Below are positions 16,813-26,656 of a stretch of 64,000 nucleotides of DNA, piece by piece. The notes beneath the pieces were generated by a model, which saw only the letters and a list, made by a program, of their open reading frames with translations, did no database searches and was not told the DNA's origin. Within the stretch, counting starts at the first letter, position 1. Every line of letters begins with the position of its first letter. Source of the DNA: Chitinophagales bacterium (lineage in GTDB: Bacteria; Bacteroidota; Bacteroidia; Chitinophagales; UBA8649); the NCBI GenBank assembly GCA_020635975.1, contig JACJYT010000003.1, positions 372,001 to 436,000 on the forward strand, written 5' to 3'. A program made the position numbers and the translations under genes.

Positions 16813-18051
16813 TTACAAGTCTACCGCTATCATGTTTCGAGTAATATCTTCCATATCCTCTCTTTTTCTTATCAGGTAATCCTTTCCCTTATAAATCAAA
16901 ACTTCGGCTGGTCGAAAGCGCGAATTGTAATTACTTGCCATACTCATACCATAGGCACCTGCATTATGAAAAGCAATTAAATCTCCTTCATTAACCTCGT
17001 TCAATTTTCTATCTGCTGCCAAAGTATCACTCTCACAAATGTAACCAACAACAGAATAGATGCGCTCAATGCCTTGAGGATAGCTTACATTGCTTACTTC
17101 GTGGTGGGCATTGTATAACTTCGGACGAAGTAGGTGGTTCATTCCTGTATCTAAGCCAACAAATACCGTGGCAGTAGTTTGCTTTACTACATTGGCTTTG
17201 GCAATAAAAAGCCCTGCCTCACTTACCAAATATTTGCCCGGTTCGAAGAAAAGCTCTAAGTCTCTTCCGTAGCTAGAACAAAATACTTTAAAACGCTCAC
17301 TCAATTTTTTACCTAGTTCAGCAACATCAGTCGTGTTATCATCATTCCAATAACTTACTTTGAAACCACTTCCTAAATCAATGAAGTTTAAGTCTGGAAA
17401 ATCTTCGGCTATTTCAAAAAGAATTTCAGCTCCACGCAGAAAGACATCTACATCTAAAATATCGCTACCTGTGTGCATGTGCAAGCCTTTTACATCCAAC
17501 TTAGTGTGTTGAATAACGCGCTGTACATGACGCATTTGGTGAATAGAAATCCCAAATTTAGAATCGATATGTCCTGTGCTAATTTCATAGTTACCCCCAG
17601 CCATAATATGCGGGTTGATTCTTATGCAAACAGGAACGCTAGAACCATATTTGTGACCGAATTGCTCGAGTAGAGGAATGTTATCTATGTTTATAATCAC
17701 CCCTTTGTCAACTGCAGCACTCACTTCTTCTATAGAAACACAGTTGGGTGTATAAATTATTTCCTCTGGAGAAAAACCTGCTTGAAGCCCCAGTTCTACC
17801 TCTTGTATAGAAACCGTATCCAAACCAGCACCCAACTTTTTCATAAACTTTAAAACACTGATATTACTTAAAGCTTTGGCAGCGTATTTTATGTTTATTT
17901 TAACTTTGAAAGCCTCTCTTAGTTGCTTGTACTTTTTTTCAATAATAGCAGCGTCGTATAGGTAAGTTGGAGTGCCATATTTGCTAGCAAGTTCTTCTAT
18001 TGGCAAATTTGCAAAATAACTTTTGTTGTCTTTTACTTCTATGGGGGTCAT
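16813..18051 (-). CDS. lysA: diaminopimelate decarboxylase
   Basis: 412 residues, fold type III PLP enzyme. Converts meso-diaminopimelate to lysine, the last step of the pathway. The PLP lysine is in NIKYAAKALSN near residue 55; the phosphate-binding glycine-rich motif appears as DLGSGF; the substrate-binding CESD motif is in VGYICESDTLA; a C-terminal HNAGAYGMSMASNYN completes the site. It starts at ATG 18051. On the minus strand, TATCTTGC lies upstream as a possible weak -7 box. msrB follows 2 bp after its stop. Confidence 0.97.
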   Translation of the reverse strand: MTPIEVKDNKSYFANLPIEELASKYGTPTYLYDAAIIEKKYKQLREAFKVKINIKYAAKALSNISVLKFMKKLGAGLDTVSIQEVELGLQAGFSPEEIIYTPNCVSIEEVSAAVDKGVIINIDNIPLLEQFGHKYGSSVPVCIRINPHIMAGGNYEISTGHIDSKFGISIHQMRHVQRVIQHTKLDVKGLHMHTGSDILDVDVFLRGAEILFEIAEDFPDLNFIDLGSGFKVSYWNDDNTTDVAELGKKLSERFKVFCSSYGRDLELFFEPGKYLVSEAGLFIAKANVVKQTTATVFVGLDTGMNHLLRPKLYNAHHEVSNVSYPQGIERIYSVVGYICESDTLAADRKLNEVNEGDLIAFHNAGAYGMSMASNYNSRFRPAEVLIYKGKDYLIRKREDMEDITRNMIAVDL

Positions 18052-18131
18052 AATTTCTACGGAATAAATATTTCAGCCTGCAAGATAAGGCTTGCTCGCT
18101 TTTTTTTAGCTTAATTCTTGCTAAAACTAGC

Positions 18132-20273
18132 TTAATGCAGAATGATTTTTTTTGAGTATTGTTTCCCTTCGGTTTCTATTCGCAAATAGTAAACGCCCTT
18201 GCTCAAATCTTGCAAACTTAACTCACTAGCGAGAAGCCTTCCCTCAGAACAAATTATTCCTTCGCTCGAAAGCAGTTGATAGCTGTAGGAGTGTAAAGCA
18301 GATAAGCCTTGAATATAAAGCACTTCACTAAGCGGATTGGGATAGATTTGTAAATCCAGGTCCTTTCCATCTGCAAGAGAATTTTCTAGATCTACAACTA
18401 TCGTTTTCGTAATCGTATCGGAACATGAGAGGATACTCGTTGTAATTAATTGAACTTCATATAGGCCAGGTAGAAGATAGTTGTGCTGTGGATTCTCCAA
18501 AGAAGAGATTTGAGCATCACCAAAATCCCAAGCATAGAAATAGGCATTGTAAGCAGCAGCTTGGAACTGAACTTGAAGTCCGTTGCTAACAAAATCGAAA
18601 TCTGCTTCACTACAAAAATTAACTTGGATATTTTCGGTAAGAGTATCGGAACAAAAGTCATTGCTTACGATTAAGCTTAGTCCGTAAGTGCCTTCCTCTT
18701 CGTACCAATAAGAAAAATCATAGCTGTTGCTAAGCGAGCCCTCACTATCAATCCAAAGGGCTTCATTACTAAATAGAGAGGTATTGACAAACTGGAAGCT
18801 GCTGTCATTTTGAAGAATTTGAAAAGAAGCTTCTGGACAAATGCTCGATTCAATTAGCGTATCTGTTCTTGTAGTACAATATGCATCGCTGAGGGTTAGT
18901 TCTACTAAGTAAAACCCAGTGTCGCTAAACTGATGTTGTACTGTAGGTCCGGTGGCGTTGGAGTTGTCACCGAAATCCCAATAATAGCTGTTACCAGAAT
19001 TCGGACAAGCAAAATCAAACAAGCCATCATTGCTCGTAAATTGTATGATTGGATTAGCACTTTGATTAACTTCAATAAGTACCTGGCTTTGTTTAGAAAC
19101 TTGTCGCTTATCTAGTTCCACAGCCTCTAAAAGATAGCTGCCCGAGCTAGGGAAATAGATACTAATTTCATTATGATTTTGGCTTATTATGTTGCCTCCA
19201 GTAATATTCCAACAATACTTACTTCCTAAGTGAGCTTCCAAACTAAAACTAGCAGTATCGCCTAGGCATAATTGCCTGTCGCCTAAAATTTCTATAGAAT
19301 CGCCATACAGTATTTCATAGAGAAATCGACTTCCTTGACTTATTATGGTATCTGTTACCCAGGTTTGCAACTGGAGAAGTTGGGGTTCATGTCCTAAACC
19401 ATCTAAAGGAAAGAGTTTGTTTTTTACGCCAAGATGATCTAATCTTTGATGAATTAAATAACTGCCTTGAACGGAAGGGAAGATAGGTAAGGAGAAGGCG
19501 TTTCCTTCTACATATGGTACAATCAAATCGTTGGTGCCATGAAAAGAAATGACGGGAACATTATCGGCAGGATCATTTAGGATATCGATATAAGCAGTAT
19601 CTAAAACCGCTCCCCAATTATTAATTATTCCATGAATTTTAACCTCTTGGTTATTAAAGTTGTTGTTGCCACTGCAATTGGCGCAGCCCAAGTCTTGCGG
19701 TTCGAGTAGTATGCCGTAAGTGGATGGAATATCTACTCGGTCGGCTTCGTTCATATAAGTAGAAACAAAGGCAGATAAGCAGCCAGCACTAGTGCCAGTA
19801 AGAAATATTGCCGAAGTATCAATGCCGTATACATCAGCATTATCCACTAAGAAGCGGAGTGCTGCTCGTAAATCTTGTGCTGCCCTATACACCGCTCGTT
19901 CTGCGCTTTGTCCGTCGAGCACATTAAAGCCCAAACGATAATCTATCGTGGCAAAAACAAAACCTCTTTTTGCATACATTTCTGCCATTTGAGGAATCAC
20001 CGGTTCGGTGCGCCAACCGATTAGAAAGCCACCACCGAATTGGTGTAAAATTAAAGGGCGTTTTTCGAGGGTATCGCCGCTAGGTTCAAAAATGTCTAGA
20101 TAAAGATCCTGATTATTAACGATTCCATAGGGGTCGGATGCTCCAAAGCGAATATTGCTGGTTTGTGTAACACTGGAAAAAACTTCCGAATAATACCTTC
20201 CCGAATTGCAATTAAGCTGAGCAAAGCCATTCGCAAAGCATAACATAGTTAAGAAAAGGAAGAGTTTTTTCAT
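18132..20273 (-). CDS. secreted carboxylesterase-like protein with PKD repeats and T9SS sorting domain
   Basis: 713 residues. The signal peptide ends near ANGFAQ. Residues about 40-340 form an alpha/beta hydrolase of the carboxylesterase/BD-FAE type: HQFGGGFLIG (oxyanion region), DLRAALRFLVDNADVYGID, nucleophile elbow GTSAGC, VISFHGTNDLIVPY (acid region) and LGHEPQ (likely catalytic His). Residues about 340-630 contain PKD-like domains (YYWDFGDNS, YAWDFGDAQ). The C-terminus is a type A sorting domain (DLQIYPNPLSEVLYIQG ... LSKGVYYLRIETEGKQYSKKI). I infer an exported esterase acting on polymer or lipid esters; substrate unknown. Confidence 0.88.
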   Translation of the reverse strand: MKKLFLFLTMLCFANGFAQLNCNSGRYYSEVFSSVTQTSNIRFGASDPYGIVNNQDLYLDIFEPSGDTLEKRPLILHQFGGGFLIGWRTEPVIPQMAEMYAKRGFVFATIDYRLGFNVLDGQSAERAVYRAAQDLRAALRFLVDNADVYGIDTSAIFLTGTSAGCLSAFVSTYMNEADRVDIPSTYGILLEPQDLGCANCSGNNNFNNQEVKIHGIINNWGAVLDTAYIDILNDPADNVPVISFHGTNDLIVPYVEGNAFSLPIFPSVQGSYLIHQRLDHLGVKNKLFPLDGLGHEPQLLQLQTWVTDTIISQGSRFLYEILYGDSIEILGDRQLCLGDTASFSLEAHLGSKYCWNITGGNIISQNHNEISIYFPSSGSYLLEAVELDKRQVSKQSQVLIEVNQSANPIIQFTSNDGLFDFACPNSGNSYYWDFGDNSNATGPTVQHQFSDTGFYLVELTLSDAYCTTRTDTLIESSICPEASFQILQNDSSFQFVNTSLFSNEALWIDSEGSLSNSYDFSYWYEEEGTYGLSLIVSNDFCSDTLTENIQVNFCSEADFDFVSNGLQVQFQAAAYNAYFYAWDFGDAQISSLENPQHNYLLPGLYEVQLITTSILSCSDTITKTIVVDLENSLADGKDLDLQIYPNPLSEVLYIQGLSALHSYSYQLLSSEGIICSEGRLLASELSLQDLSKGVYYLRIETEGKQYSKKIILH

Positions 20274-20353
20274 ACTGAAATAAAGATAAATATTATTGCT
20301 TGATTTCTTGCATGGCTTATAAAATAATCTGCAAAGAAGAAAAAATTCATTTC

Positions 20354-20380
20354 TTGTAAAATAAATGTTACTTAAATTTG
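20354..20380 (+). promoter_or_regulatory. promoter of the small MORN-like secreted protein gene
   Basis: TTG at 20354-20356, a 16-nt spacer and TAAATTTG at 20373-20380 fit the Bacteroidota promoter. The ATG is 46 bp downstream at 20426. Confidence 0.55.
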
Positions 20381-20425
20381 CTTCAATGTTAAATAATTGT
20401 TACCTTAGGCTGAAATTAAAGTAAA

Positions 20426-20782
20426 ATGAAAGGTTTATTGATAATATTTGTGATGATGATTGGCTTTTTTGGCTTAAACGCGCAATCCAATTCTAATGAA
20501 GTGGAGAAAAATGTTGTTTTGGAGAAAATTGATAAGAGTTCTGAATTAGCTTTTGTATACCAAAATGGAGTTTTGTTAGAGAAAGGGGTGCTAAAAAATG
20601 GCAAGCGCGAAGGAGTTTGGCAATCTTTTAATGAAAAGGGGAACATTGTTACTGAAGCTTCTTTTTCTAAAGGAGTGAAGAATGGTGTATGGATAGTGTA
20701 CGACCAAGCAGAAGTTAAGTATGTTTTATACTACCAAAACGACCAAAGAATTCAAGCTAATGATTTAGCGAGCGCTAAATAA
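20426..20782 (+). CDS. small secreted protein with MORN-like (YwqK-type) repeats
   Basis: 118 residues. An N-terminal signal peptide ends near LNAQ. Two MORN-variant repeats follow (GVLLEKGVLKNGKREGVWQSFNEKG and a second ending NGVWIVYDQ), the pattern found in YwqK-type and other MORN_2 proteins of Bacteroidota. Such repeats form beta hairpins. No enzymatic residues are seen and the function is unknown. It is a single gene with its own promoter and a terminator shared with the convergent phospholipase-like gene. Confidence 0.8.
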   Translation: MKGLLIIFVMMIGFFGLNAQSNSNEVEKNVVLEKIDKSSELAFVYQNGVLLEKGVLKNGKREGVWQSFNEKGNIVTEASFSKGVKNGVWIVYDQAEVKYVLYYQNDQRIQANDLASAK

Positions 20783-20805
20783 GATAGAATAATATGTTTT
20801 TTATG

Positions 20806-20830
20806 AAAGGTCTAACTTAGTTAGGCCTTT
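20806..20830. terminator. bidirectional terminator
   Basis: An 11-bp stem, 20806-20816 with 20820-20830 (one G-T wobble) around a 3-nt loop, followed by a T-run. It sits exactly between two convergent stop codons. Confidence 0.8.
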
Positions 20831-21632
20831 TTTCTTTTAGATACGCTTGATAGAACTTTTTGAATTTGGCGCTATGGTCAACATTTATCCAGTAAACACC
20901 TTCATCCAAAAATTTCCTCCAAATTGCAAGTTTCTCTGGCATCGCATAAAACCTCAATTTTTTATTACATTTAGAAGCTTCTTGAACCATGCTTTTTAAT
21001 AGCTCTTCTTCATGCACGGGCATGCTCTTTTTGCCATTCCATGAAAAGATGCTGCCGTAACGAGCACTTCCTCTAGGAACAAGTTGTTCGGGAAACTCGC
21101 TATTACAGCTACTTACATTACCATCTAAAAATACATAGATCTTTTCAAGATCTTGAACTTGCTTATAGCTAAAGCCGCTGCCTGAAATTACCAATTGAAG
21201 TGGTGCAGGAAACAGCTTTCCATTTTCGTAATAACTAAAGTATTTCGTATAGTTTTCTATGCTTTGTAAGAGTAGGGGAAGCGCAGCGCTAGAAGAAGAT
21301 TTAAAATCTATCATCAATACCAGTTCTTGCGTAGTATCCGTGTAGAGATGAGCATGTTGGTCTAGAAACTCAATTAAGGGGAGCAGATAAAGTTCTTCGA
21401 AGCTTTTTCTTTGGTTTAAAGCTACATTAACATGGGCAACTTTTAGACTTCCTTTATAGGCAAATACGTCTACTTCTATACTGGTACAACCATTTTTCAG
21501 AGCATCCCAAAGTGGCTTTTTTTTGAGGTAGTCATTGTGCGAGTGCGCATGTTGGGTTGCCTCGAAATAAGGACTTTGCGACAAAGCAAAGGAGAACAAT
21601 ATGGTAAAAGTAAGTAAAAGCTTGTAGCGCAT
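20817..21632 (-). CDS. secreted PI-PLC / glycerophosphodiesterase-like protein
   Basis: 271 residues with a signal peptide ending near ALSQ. The TIM-barrel phosphodiesterase pattern is present: HAHSHNDYLKKKPL (catalytic His), GCTSIEVDVFAYKG (Glu and Asp metal ligands), LKVAHVNV (second His), then LMIDFKSS and LQLVISGSG strands. It belongs to the uncharacterised PI-PLC/GDPD superfamily branch common in Bacteroidota; the natural substrate is unknown. It lies upstream of the terminator at 20806. The OmpA-family gene upstream on the same strand has its own terminator, so this is probably a separate transcript. Confidence 0.82.
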   Translation of the reverse strand: MRYKLLLTFTILFSFALSQSPYFEATQHAHSHNDYLKKKPLWDALKNGCTSIEVDVFAYKGSLKVAHVNVALNQRKSFEELYLLPLIEFLDQHAHLYTDTTQELVLMIDFKSSSSAALPLLLQSIENYTKYFSYYENGKLFPAPLQLVISGSGFSYKQVQDLEKIYVFLDGNVSSCNSEFPEQLVPRGSARYGSIFSWNGKKSMPVHEEELLKSMVQEASKCNKKLRFYAMPEKLAIWRKFLDEGVYWINVDHSAKFKKFYQAYLKEKRPN

Positions 21633-21658
21633 AAAAGAGGAGAGGACTAGATATAAAA

Positions 21659-21690
21659 ATCCCTCGTTTTGTAAATTTAAAACGAGGGAT
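21659..21690 (-). terminator. terminator of the OmpA-family gene
   Basis: A perfect 12-bp stem, 21659-21670 with 21679-21690, and an 8-nt loop; on the minus strand it is followed by TTTTTATAT. It begins 7 bp past the OmpA-family stop codon. Confidence 0.9.
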
Positions 21691-21696
21691 TCATTT

Positions 21697-23553
21697 TTAT
21701 TTTTCGATGATTAAAACTTCCACTCTACGATTGATGTGGAATCTAGGCGATTGAATTTCAGATTTACCTTTAGAAACAACTTCTAATCTATTGGCATCAA
21801 TACCATAGTTATCCACTAAATAAGATTTAACTGCTTCTGCACGTCTCATTCCTAATTCATAGTTATATTCATCGCTACCTCTTTCATCACAGTGACCGCT
21901 TAATAAGAAAGTTAAATCCTCTAATCTCAAGATATCCTTTGCAATCATGAAAAGTTCATCTTCATATTCTCTCTTAATAGTAGCTTGATCCGTATCGAAG
22001 AAGATCGATGGGAAACTAAGCCCTCTACTTTCTCCACCTTTAACTTTACCGTCAATTGCAATACCTTGGAAATTCACAAAACTTCCTTTAGGCGAATTTG
22101 CTTCTAAATCTTTGTGGTTAGGAACACCATCGCCATCATCATCAAGTGCTTGTCCGAACTCATCCACTTCGGCACCTTTATCACTAAAAGGCTCTAAATC
22201 TGCTTTATCTGGAATGCCATCACCGTCGCTATCTAAAGCTCTACCACTACCATCCACTACAGTTCCCTCTGGTGTTTCTGTATCCTTATCAAAGTAATCT
22301 GAAACGCCGTCTTCATCTTCATCTTTCGTTAATTGCTTAAGCGTTTTTTCCATCTTATCAATTTTCGCAATCTCCTCATAGATTTTAGTAAAAGGACTTA
22401 CCCATTCGATATGATCTTTGTCTTTTTTCTTCGTTCCTAATTTAAACTCTAAACTAAGGTTTAAGTTGGTATAAAGGTCATTCTTAATTCTTCCTGGATG
22501 GTCGTAAGCAAAACCATCTAATTTATCGGTAAACACATAATTGAAAACATATTCTATTCCTAAATCTGCTACATTACCTAACTTGAATTTTGTTCCTAAA
22601 GCCATTGGAATATTCACTTCAAAGGTTCTATCTTGTTTAAATTCCACTCCTGCAAATTCGGCTGGAGCCTTATCCTCAATAAACATTACATGTGGGTCGA
22701 ACCAAGTACCTCCAATACCAGTGTACATATACAAAGAGAATTTTCTTGCCTTGATGGGTCTTCCTTGTTGTTGCGATTTAATATATCTGTTTACACCAAA
22801 AACGGTATTACTGATGTTCCAATAAATATTCATGGAACTCGCAATAACATTATTCTTAAAATACACGCCTTTGTTTATACCTGCAGCTTCTAAGTAGTTT
22901 CTATCCTCTTTGTGAATAACCAAAGAATCAAATGCTCCTTGAACCACGTTGTAGGATGCTTGGAATTGTAAACCAAAAGCAGCATCAAACATTTTCGTAA
23001 CTCTCAAACCAGCATTCCATTGATTCTCATTAATTGGGTCGATTGCTCCAAAGAAATCCTTGTAACGGATGTCTGTTACCGGGTTGGTTAATCCACCAAA
23101 AACACCTAACGACCAAGTTCTGTATGGTTTGGCAAAACTTCCGCTAGAAGAGCTTCTAGTCGGGCTTGCAGCTTTCTCTTCTTCTACTACAGGGAGTTCT
23201 TTTGCTGTTTCTTCTTGCTCTACTTCAACAGCAAGAGGCTCTTTAGAATCTTTTTGTTTTTTATTTTTACTTGCATCTTCCTGAAGATTATCGCTAGCGT
23301 CGGCAGGAAGCACTTCTTTCACTTCTTCTAGCACTACTTCCGCTTCTTCAGTCTTTTCTGCAACTTGCTCCGCGCTTTTATCTACTTTAGATTTTTCCGT
23401 TTTTTCAACTTTTTCTTTTTTGCTTTTGGTCTTATCTTCTTGCGTTGAACCATTCAACATTTGTTCAATTTCTGCTTGAGTTTGGGCATAAGAATTCAAA
23501 TTGAAAAGGCACAAACTAAGAATAATTATAAGGGAAGTATAGGTAAGTTTCAT
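21697..23553 (-). CDS. OmpA-family outer membrane protein with thrombospondin type 3-like repeats
   Basis: 618 residues. The signal peptide ends near NSYAQ. A Lys/Glu-rich low-complexity segment (about residues 35-135) precedes an outer-membrane beta-barrel-like region (about 145-380). Calcium-binding type 3 repeats (DEDEDGVSDYFDKD, DSDGDGIPDKADLEP, DDDGDGVPNHKDLE) lead to an OmpA/MotB peptidoglycan-binding domain (IFFDTDQATI ... LSGHCDERGSDEYNYELGMRRAEAV). This layout is the common Bacteroidota OmpA design that ties the outer membrane to peptidoglycan. It is probably monocistronic and has a strong terminator. Confidence 0.93.
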   Translation of the reverse strand: MKLTYTSLIIILSLCLFNLNSYAQTQAEIEQMLNGSTQEDKTKSKKEKVEKTEKSKVDKSAEQVAEKTEEAEVVLEEVKEVLPADASDNLQEDASKNKKQKDSKEPLAVEVEQEETAKELPVVEEEKAASPTRSSSSGSFAKPYRTWSLGVFGGLTNPVTDIRYKDFFGAIDPINENQWNAGLRVTKMFDAAFGLQFQASYNVVQGAFDSLVIHKEDRNYLEAAGINKGVYFKNNVIASSMNIYWNISNTVFGVNRYIKSQQQGRPIKARKFSLYMYTGIGGTWFDPHVMFIEDKAPAEFAGVEFKQDRTFEVNIPMALGTKFKLGNVADLGIEYVFNYVFTDKLDGFAYDHPGRIKNDLYTNLNLSLEFKLGTKKKDKDHIEWVSPFTKIYEEIAKIDKMEKTLKQLTKDEDEDGVSDYFDKDTETPEGTVVDGSGRALDSDGDGIPDKADLEPFSDKGAEVDEFGQALDDDGDGVPNHKDLEANSPKGSFVNFQGIAIDGKVKGGESRGLSFPSIFFDTDQATIKREYEDELFMIAKDILRLEDLTFLLSGHCDERGSDEYNYELGMRRAEAVKSYLVDNYGIDANRLEVVSKGKSEIQSPRFHINRRVEVLIIEK

Positions 23554-23603
23554 CTTGGTGTTTTTATAGTCGCGTTCAAAATTAATGAAAATGTTCTGAA
23601 TAC

Positions 23604-24227
23604 TTACAGATAGTTAATTTTTTTGTCGTATTCTGCGCTAAAAATATCAATTATTTTCTCAAAATCTTCTTCTTTTTTCACAAAATCTAAATTAGAACTA
23701 TCGAGTATAATTACCTTAGATTTAGTTTGTTGTTTAAAAAAATCGAGATAAGTCTGATTCAAAGCCTGTAAATAGTCTGATTTTATATCTTGTTCATAGT
23801 CGCGGCCTCTTTTTTTTATGTTTTCTAAAAGTAGGTCGTTTGGTTTGTGTAAATACAAAATGATATCGGGTGCTTTGATGTTGGGGTAGATGATATGAAA
23901 AAGCATCTTGTATAATTGCAGTTCATCTCCTTTTAAGGTAATATTGGCAAATACCAAAGATTTGAAGAAGGCGTAATCGCTTATTATTTTAGATTCGAAT
24001 AAGTTGATTTTATCTAAGAGCTTGCTTTGTTGCTGATAGCGCTCCGCCATAAAGTACAATTCTAGAGGAAAGGCATTTTTATCTGGATCTGCGTAAAAAT
24101 TCTTCAGGTAAGGATTGTCTTCAAAATTTTCAAAGACTGGATTACAAGCAAAATGCTTTGCCAACATTTTGGTTAAAGTGGTTTTACCTGCTCCTATGCA
24201 GCCTTCTATGGTGATGAAATTATACAA
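23604..24227 (-). CDS. deoxynucleoside kinase
   Basis: 207 residues. Phosphorylates deoxynucleosides for salvage. P-loop GCIGAGKTT at residues 8-16, MAERYQQQ (the ERS-like region of the dCK/dGK family) near 65, and the lid KKRGRDYEQD near 135 are visible. Length and motifs fit the dNK family; specificity cannot be read from sequence alone. Its start overlaps the end of folK by 8 bp, so the two form an operon with folK first. Confidence 0.9.
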   Translation of the reverse strand: MYNFITIEGCIGAGKTTLTKMLAKHFACNPVFENFEDNPYLKNFYADPDKNAFPLELYFMAERYQQQSKLLDKINLFESKIISDYAFFKSLVFANITLKGDELQLYKMLFHIIYPNIKAPDIILYLHKPNDLLLENIKKRGRDYEQDIKSDYLQALNQTYLDFFKQQTKSKVIILDSSNLDFVKKEEDFEKIIDIFSAEYDKKINYL

Positions 24228-24711
24228 GTGATGAATTATAAATTTGAACCTTGAGCTTGTCGGGGCAAATATCTAATAATTCTGACACTTTTTTTTGAAG
24301 AATAGGGTGTACATAATCTGGAATCAATTCATTGAGTGCAACTAGAGTAAAACGCCGATTGGGGATTTCTGGATGTGGGATGCTTAAGTTCGTATCTTTC
24401 AAAATTAAGTTTTCATAGAATAAAATATCTATATCTAAACTTCGATCTTCCCATTTAACTCTTCGTTTTCTACCAGCTTTTAGTTCAATGGCTAAGCAAG
24501 CTTGTAGTAATTCTTGTGGATTTAATTGGGTGCGAACTAAAAGTACTTGATTCAAAAATGCCTTTGTACTTATTTCGCCCCAAGCCTCTGTTTCATATAT
24601 TTTGCTCTCTTGCACTATGGTCGCGAGATCTCTTTGAATAAAAAATCGTGCAAAATCTAAATAGGCTTTTCGGTTTCCTACATTTCCACCTAATAATAAA
24701 CATGCCTGCAT
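24220..24711 (-). CDS. folK: 2-amino-4-hydroxy-6-hydroxymethyldihydropteridine diphosphokinase
   Basis: 163 residues. Transfers pyrophosphate from ATP to hydroxymethyl-dihydropterin in folate synthesis. Family motifs are LLGGNVGNRKAYL at the N-terminus, KIYETEAWG, the loop GRKRRVKWEDRSLDIDILFY with the metal-binding DxD, and IPHPEIPNRRFTLVALNEL. Length is typical of stand-alone HppK. First gene of the folK-deoxynucleoside kinase pair and divergent from sppA across 48 bp. Confidence 0.96.
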   Translation of the reverse strand: MQACLLLGGNVGNRKAYLDFARFFIQRDLATIVQESKIYETEAWGEISTKAFLNQVLLVRTQLNPQELLQACLAIELKAGRKRRVKWEDRSLDIDILFYENLILKDTNLSIPHPEIPNRRFTLVALNELIPDYVHPILQKKVSELLDICPDKLKVQIYNSSLV

Positions 24712-24728
24712 TTTAGTAAATATATTCT

Positions 24729-24736
24729 TACTTTTG
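24729..24736 (+). promoter_or_regulatory. -7 box for sppA
   Basis: TACTTTTG matches TAnnTTTG, 23 bp before the ATG at 24760 in the short divergent gap; no good -33 element is visible. Confidence 0.45.
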
Positions 24737-24759
24737 TTCTAAATTGTAAACATAAGATT

Positions 24760-26544
24760 ATGAATTTTTTTAAGCAAGTTTTGGCAACAATTGTTGGACT
24801 AACCATATTCCAAATCATAAGTCTCATTTTATTTTTCATTTTCATCGGGGCCTTGGTAGCTTCGGTTAAAACCATGGGGGATGGCTTGGCTTCAGAAAAT
24901 GTATCGGTGGAAGACAATTCAATTTTGGTTTTGGATTTAGCCTATGATATACTTGAAAGAGATGCTTTTTCTTCTTTTGATTTTACGGATATAAATAGTT
25001 TTCCAAAGGAAAAACCAGGTCTTCAAAGCATAGTGAATGCCATAGAATACGCGAAAACGGACGATAGGATAAAAGGTATCTATTTAAAAAGTTCGGTAAT
25101 GCCTAATGGCTATGCCACCATAGAATTGCTAAGAGCTAGTTTAAAGGATTTTCAGTCTTCAGGAAAATTTGTGCTTGCTTATGGAGAAATGCTCGATCAA
25201 AAGTCTTTTTATTTAGCCAGCGCAGCAAGTGAGCTCTATGTAAATCCAGAGGGGTATATAGAACTTCGAGGTATCGGTGCGCAATTAACTTTCTTTAAAA
25301 AATTAATAGAGGAGAAGTTAGAGGCGGAAGTTCAAGTATTTAAGGTTGGTGATTATAAAAGTGCTGTTGAGCCCTTCATCCTAGATAAAATGAGCGATGC
25401 AAATAGAGAACAACTGAGTTATTTGCTAGGTGGAATTAAAGAAGATTTTGTAAATAATATTGCCACAGAAAGAGGGCTTAGTCCGGAGGACTTTAATACC
25501 ATTTTAAATAATTTAAGCGCTCTACGACCAGATAGTTGTGCGTATTTTGGCTTGATTACAGGAACTAGTTATTACGATGAAGTTTTGAGTAATTTAAAAG
25601 AAAAACTGGCACTTGCAGAAAAAGAAGATTTAAATACGATTGATGTTGGTGACTATGCCTTAGCGACAGCCAAGACATCAAATTCGGAAAATAGAATAGC
25701 TGTTGTATACGCAGAAGGAGATATAGTGGATGGGAAAGGAGACGAATCGAATATTGGTGGAGAAAGTTTCTCTAAGCAAATTAGAGCCTTGCGCTTGGAC
25801 GATGATATCGATGCAATTGTATTAAGAATTAATTCTCCAGGAGGAAGTGCATTAGCCTCTGAAGTGATGTGGAGAGAGCTAGAATTGGCAAAGCAAGTTA
25901 AGCCAGTAGTAGTTTCTATGGGAGATCTTGCTGCTTCTGGAGGTTATTACATTGCTTGTAATGCCAATCGCATTTTTGCCGAGGAAAATACCATTACCGG
26001 TTCCATTGGAGTTTTTGGTTTGATTCCTAATCTGGAGAAATTTTTAAACAACAAGATTGGTGTGAGCTTTGATGAAGTTTTGTTAAACGATCATGCTACA
26101 TCTACTGGAATTACTAAAAAATTGGACAGTTTCGAGGCAAAGGTTATTCAAAGTAGTGTAGATGATATTTATGCTACTTTCACATCTAGGGTTGCCGAAG
26201 GAAGAGGCATGCCTTTAGAAAGTGTTTTGGAAGTGGCTAGTGGAAGAGTTTGGACTGGACAGCAGGCCTTAGAGAGAAACTTAGTGGATGAAATTGGAAG
26301 CTTGGATGATGCTATCGCCTATGCCGCTATTTTAGCAGAATTGGATGATTATAGATTGATGGAATACCCAGAAATCAAATCGCCATTAGAAGAAATTTTG
26401 GGCGATTTGGGTATGCAAGCCAAAGAGAGCAAATTGAAAGCTGAATTGGGCGTACTTTATCCTTACTTTGAACAAGTGAAATCGCTGGAAGAAATGAAGG
26501 GGAAGGTGCAAGCAAAACTGCCTTATATCTTAGAACTTTACTAA
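24760..26544 (+). CDS. sppA: signal peptide peptidase SppA, 67K type
   Basis: 594 residues, a double-length (tandem-domain) S49 peptidase anchored by an N-terminal membrane segment (about residues 10-32). It degrades cleaved signal peptides in the membrane. The general-base Lys is in VGDYKSAVEPF in the first half and the nucleophile Ser is in GDLAASGGYYIACNAN in the second half, as in E. coli SppA. The preceding NSPGGSALASE forms the oxyanion region. It is divergent from folK. No clear terminator follows before the small secreted gene at 26657. Confidence 0.96.
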   Translation: MNFFKQVLATIVGLTIFQIISLILFFIFIGALVASVKTMGDGLASENVSVEDNSILVLDLAYDILERDAFSSFDFTDINSFPKEKPGLQSIVNAIEYAKTDDRIKGIYLKSSVMPNGYATIELLRASLKDFQSSGKFVLAYGEMLDQKSFYLASAASELYVNPEGYIELRGIGAQLTFFKKLIEEKLEAEVQVFKVGDYKSAVEPFILDKMSDANREQLSYLLGGIKEDFVNNIATERGLSPEDFNTILNNLSALRPDSCAYFGLITGTSYYDEVLSNLKEKLALAEKEDLNTIDVGDYALATAKTSNSENRIAVVYAEGDIVDGKGDESNIGGESFSKQIRALRLDDDIDAIVLRINSPGGSALASEVMWRELELAKQVKPVVVSMGDLAASGGYYIACNANRIFAEENTITGSIGVFGLIPNLEKFLNNKIGVSFDEVLLNDHATSTGITKKLDSFEAKVIQSSVDDIYATFTSRVAEGRGMPLESVLEVASGRVWTGQQALERNLVDEIGSLDDAIAYAAILAELDDYRLMEYPEIKSPLEEILGDLGMQAKESKLKAELGVLYPYFEQVKSLEEMKGKVQAKLPYILELY

Positions 26545-26656
26545 ACTTTTTTAGAAGTATTTCTTGAGGAGGATCTCGACTTTTTTAATGCTAAAATACT
26601 ATTGAAAAAGAATAATTAGTATTATCTTGGAGCTCTAAACCCAAGCCCTTATCGCA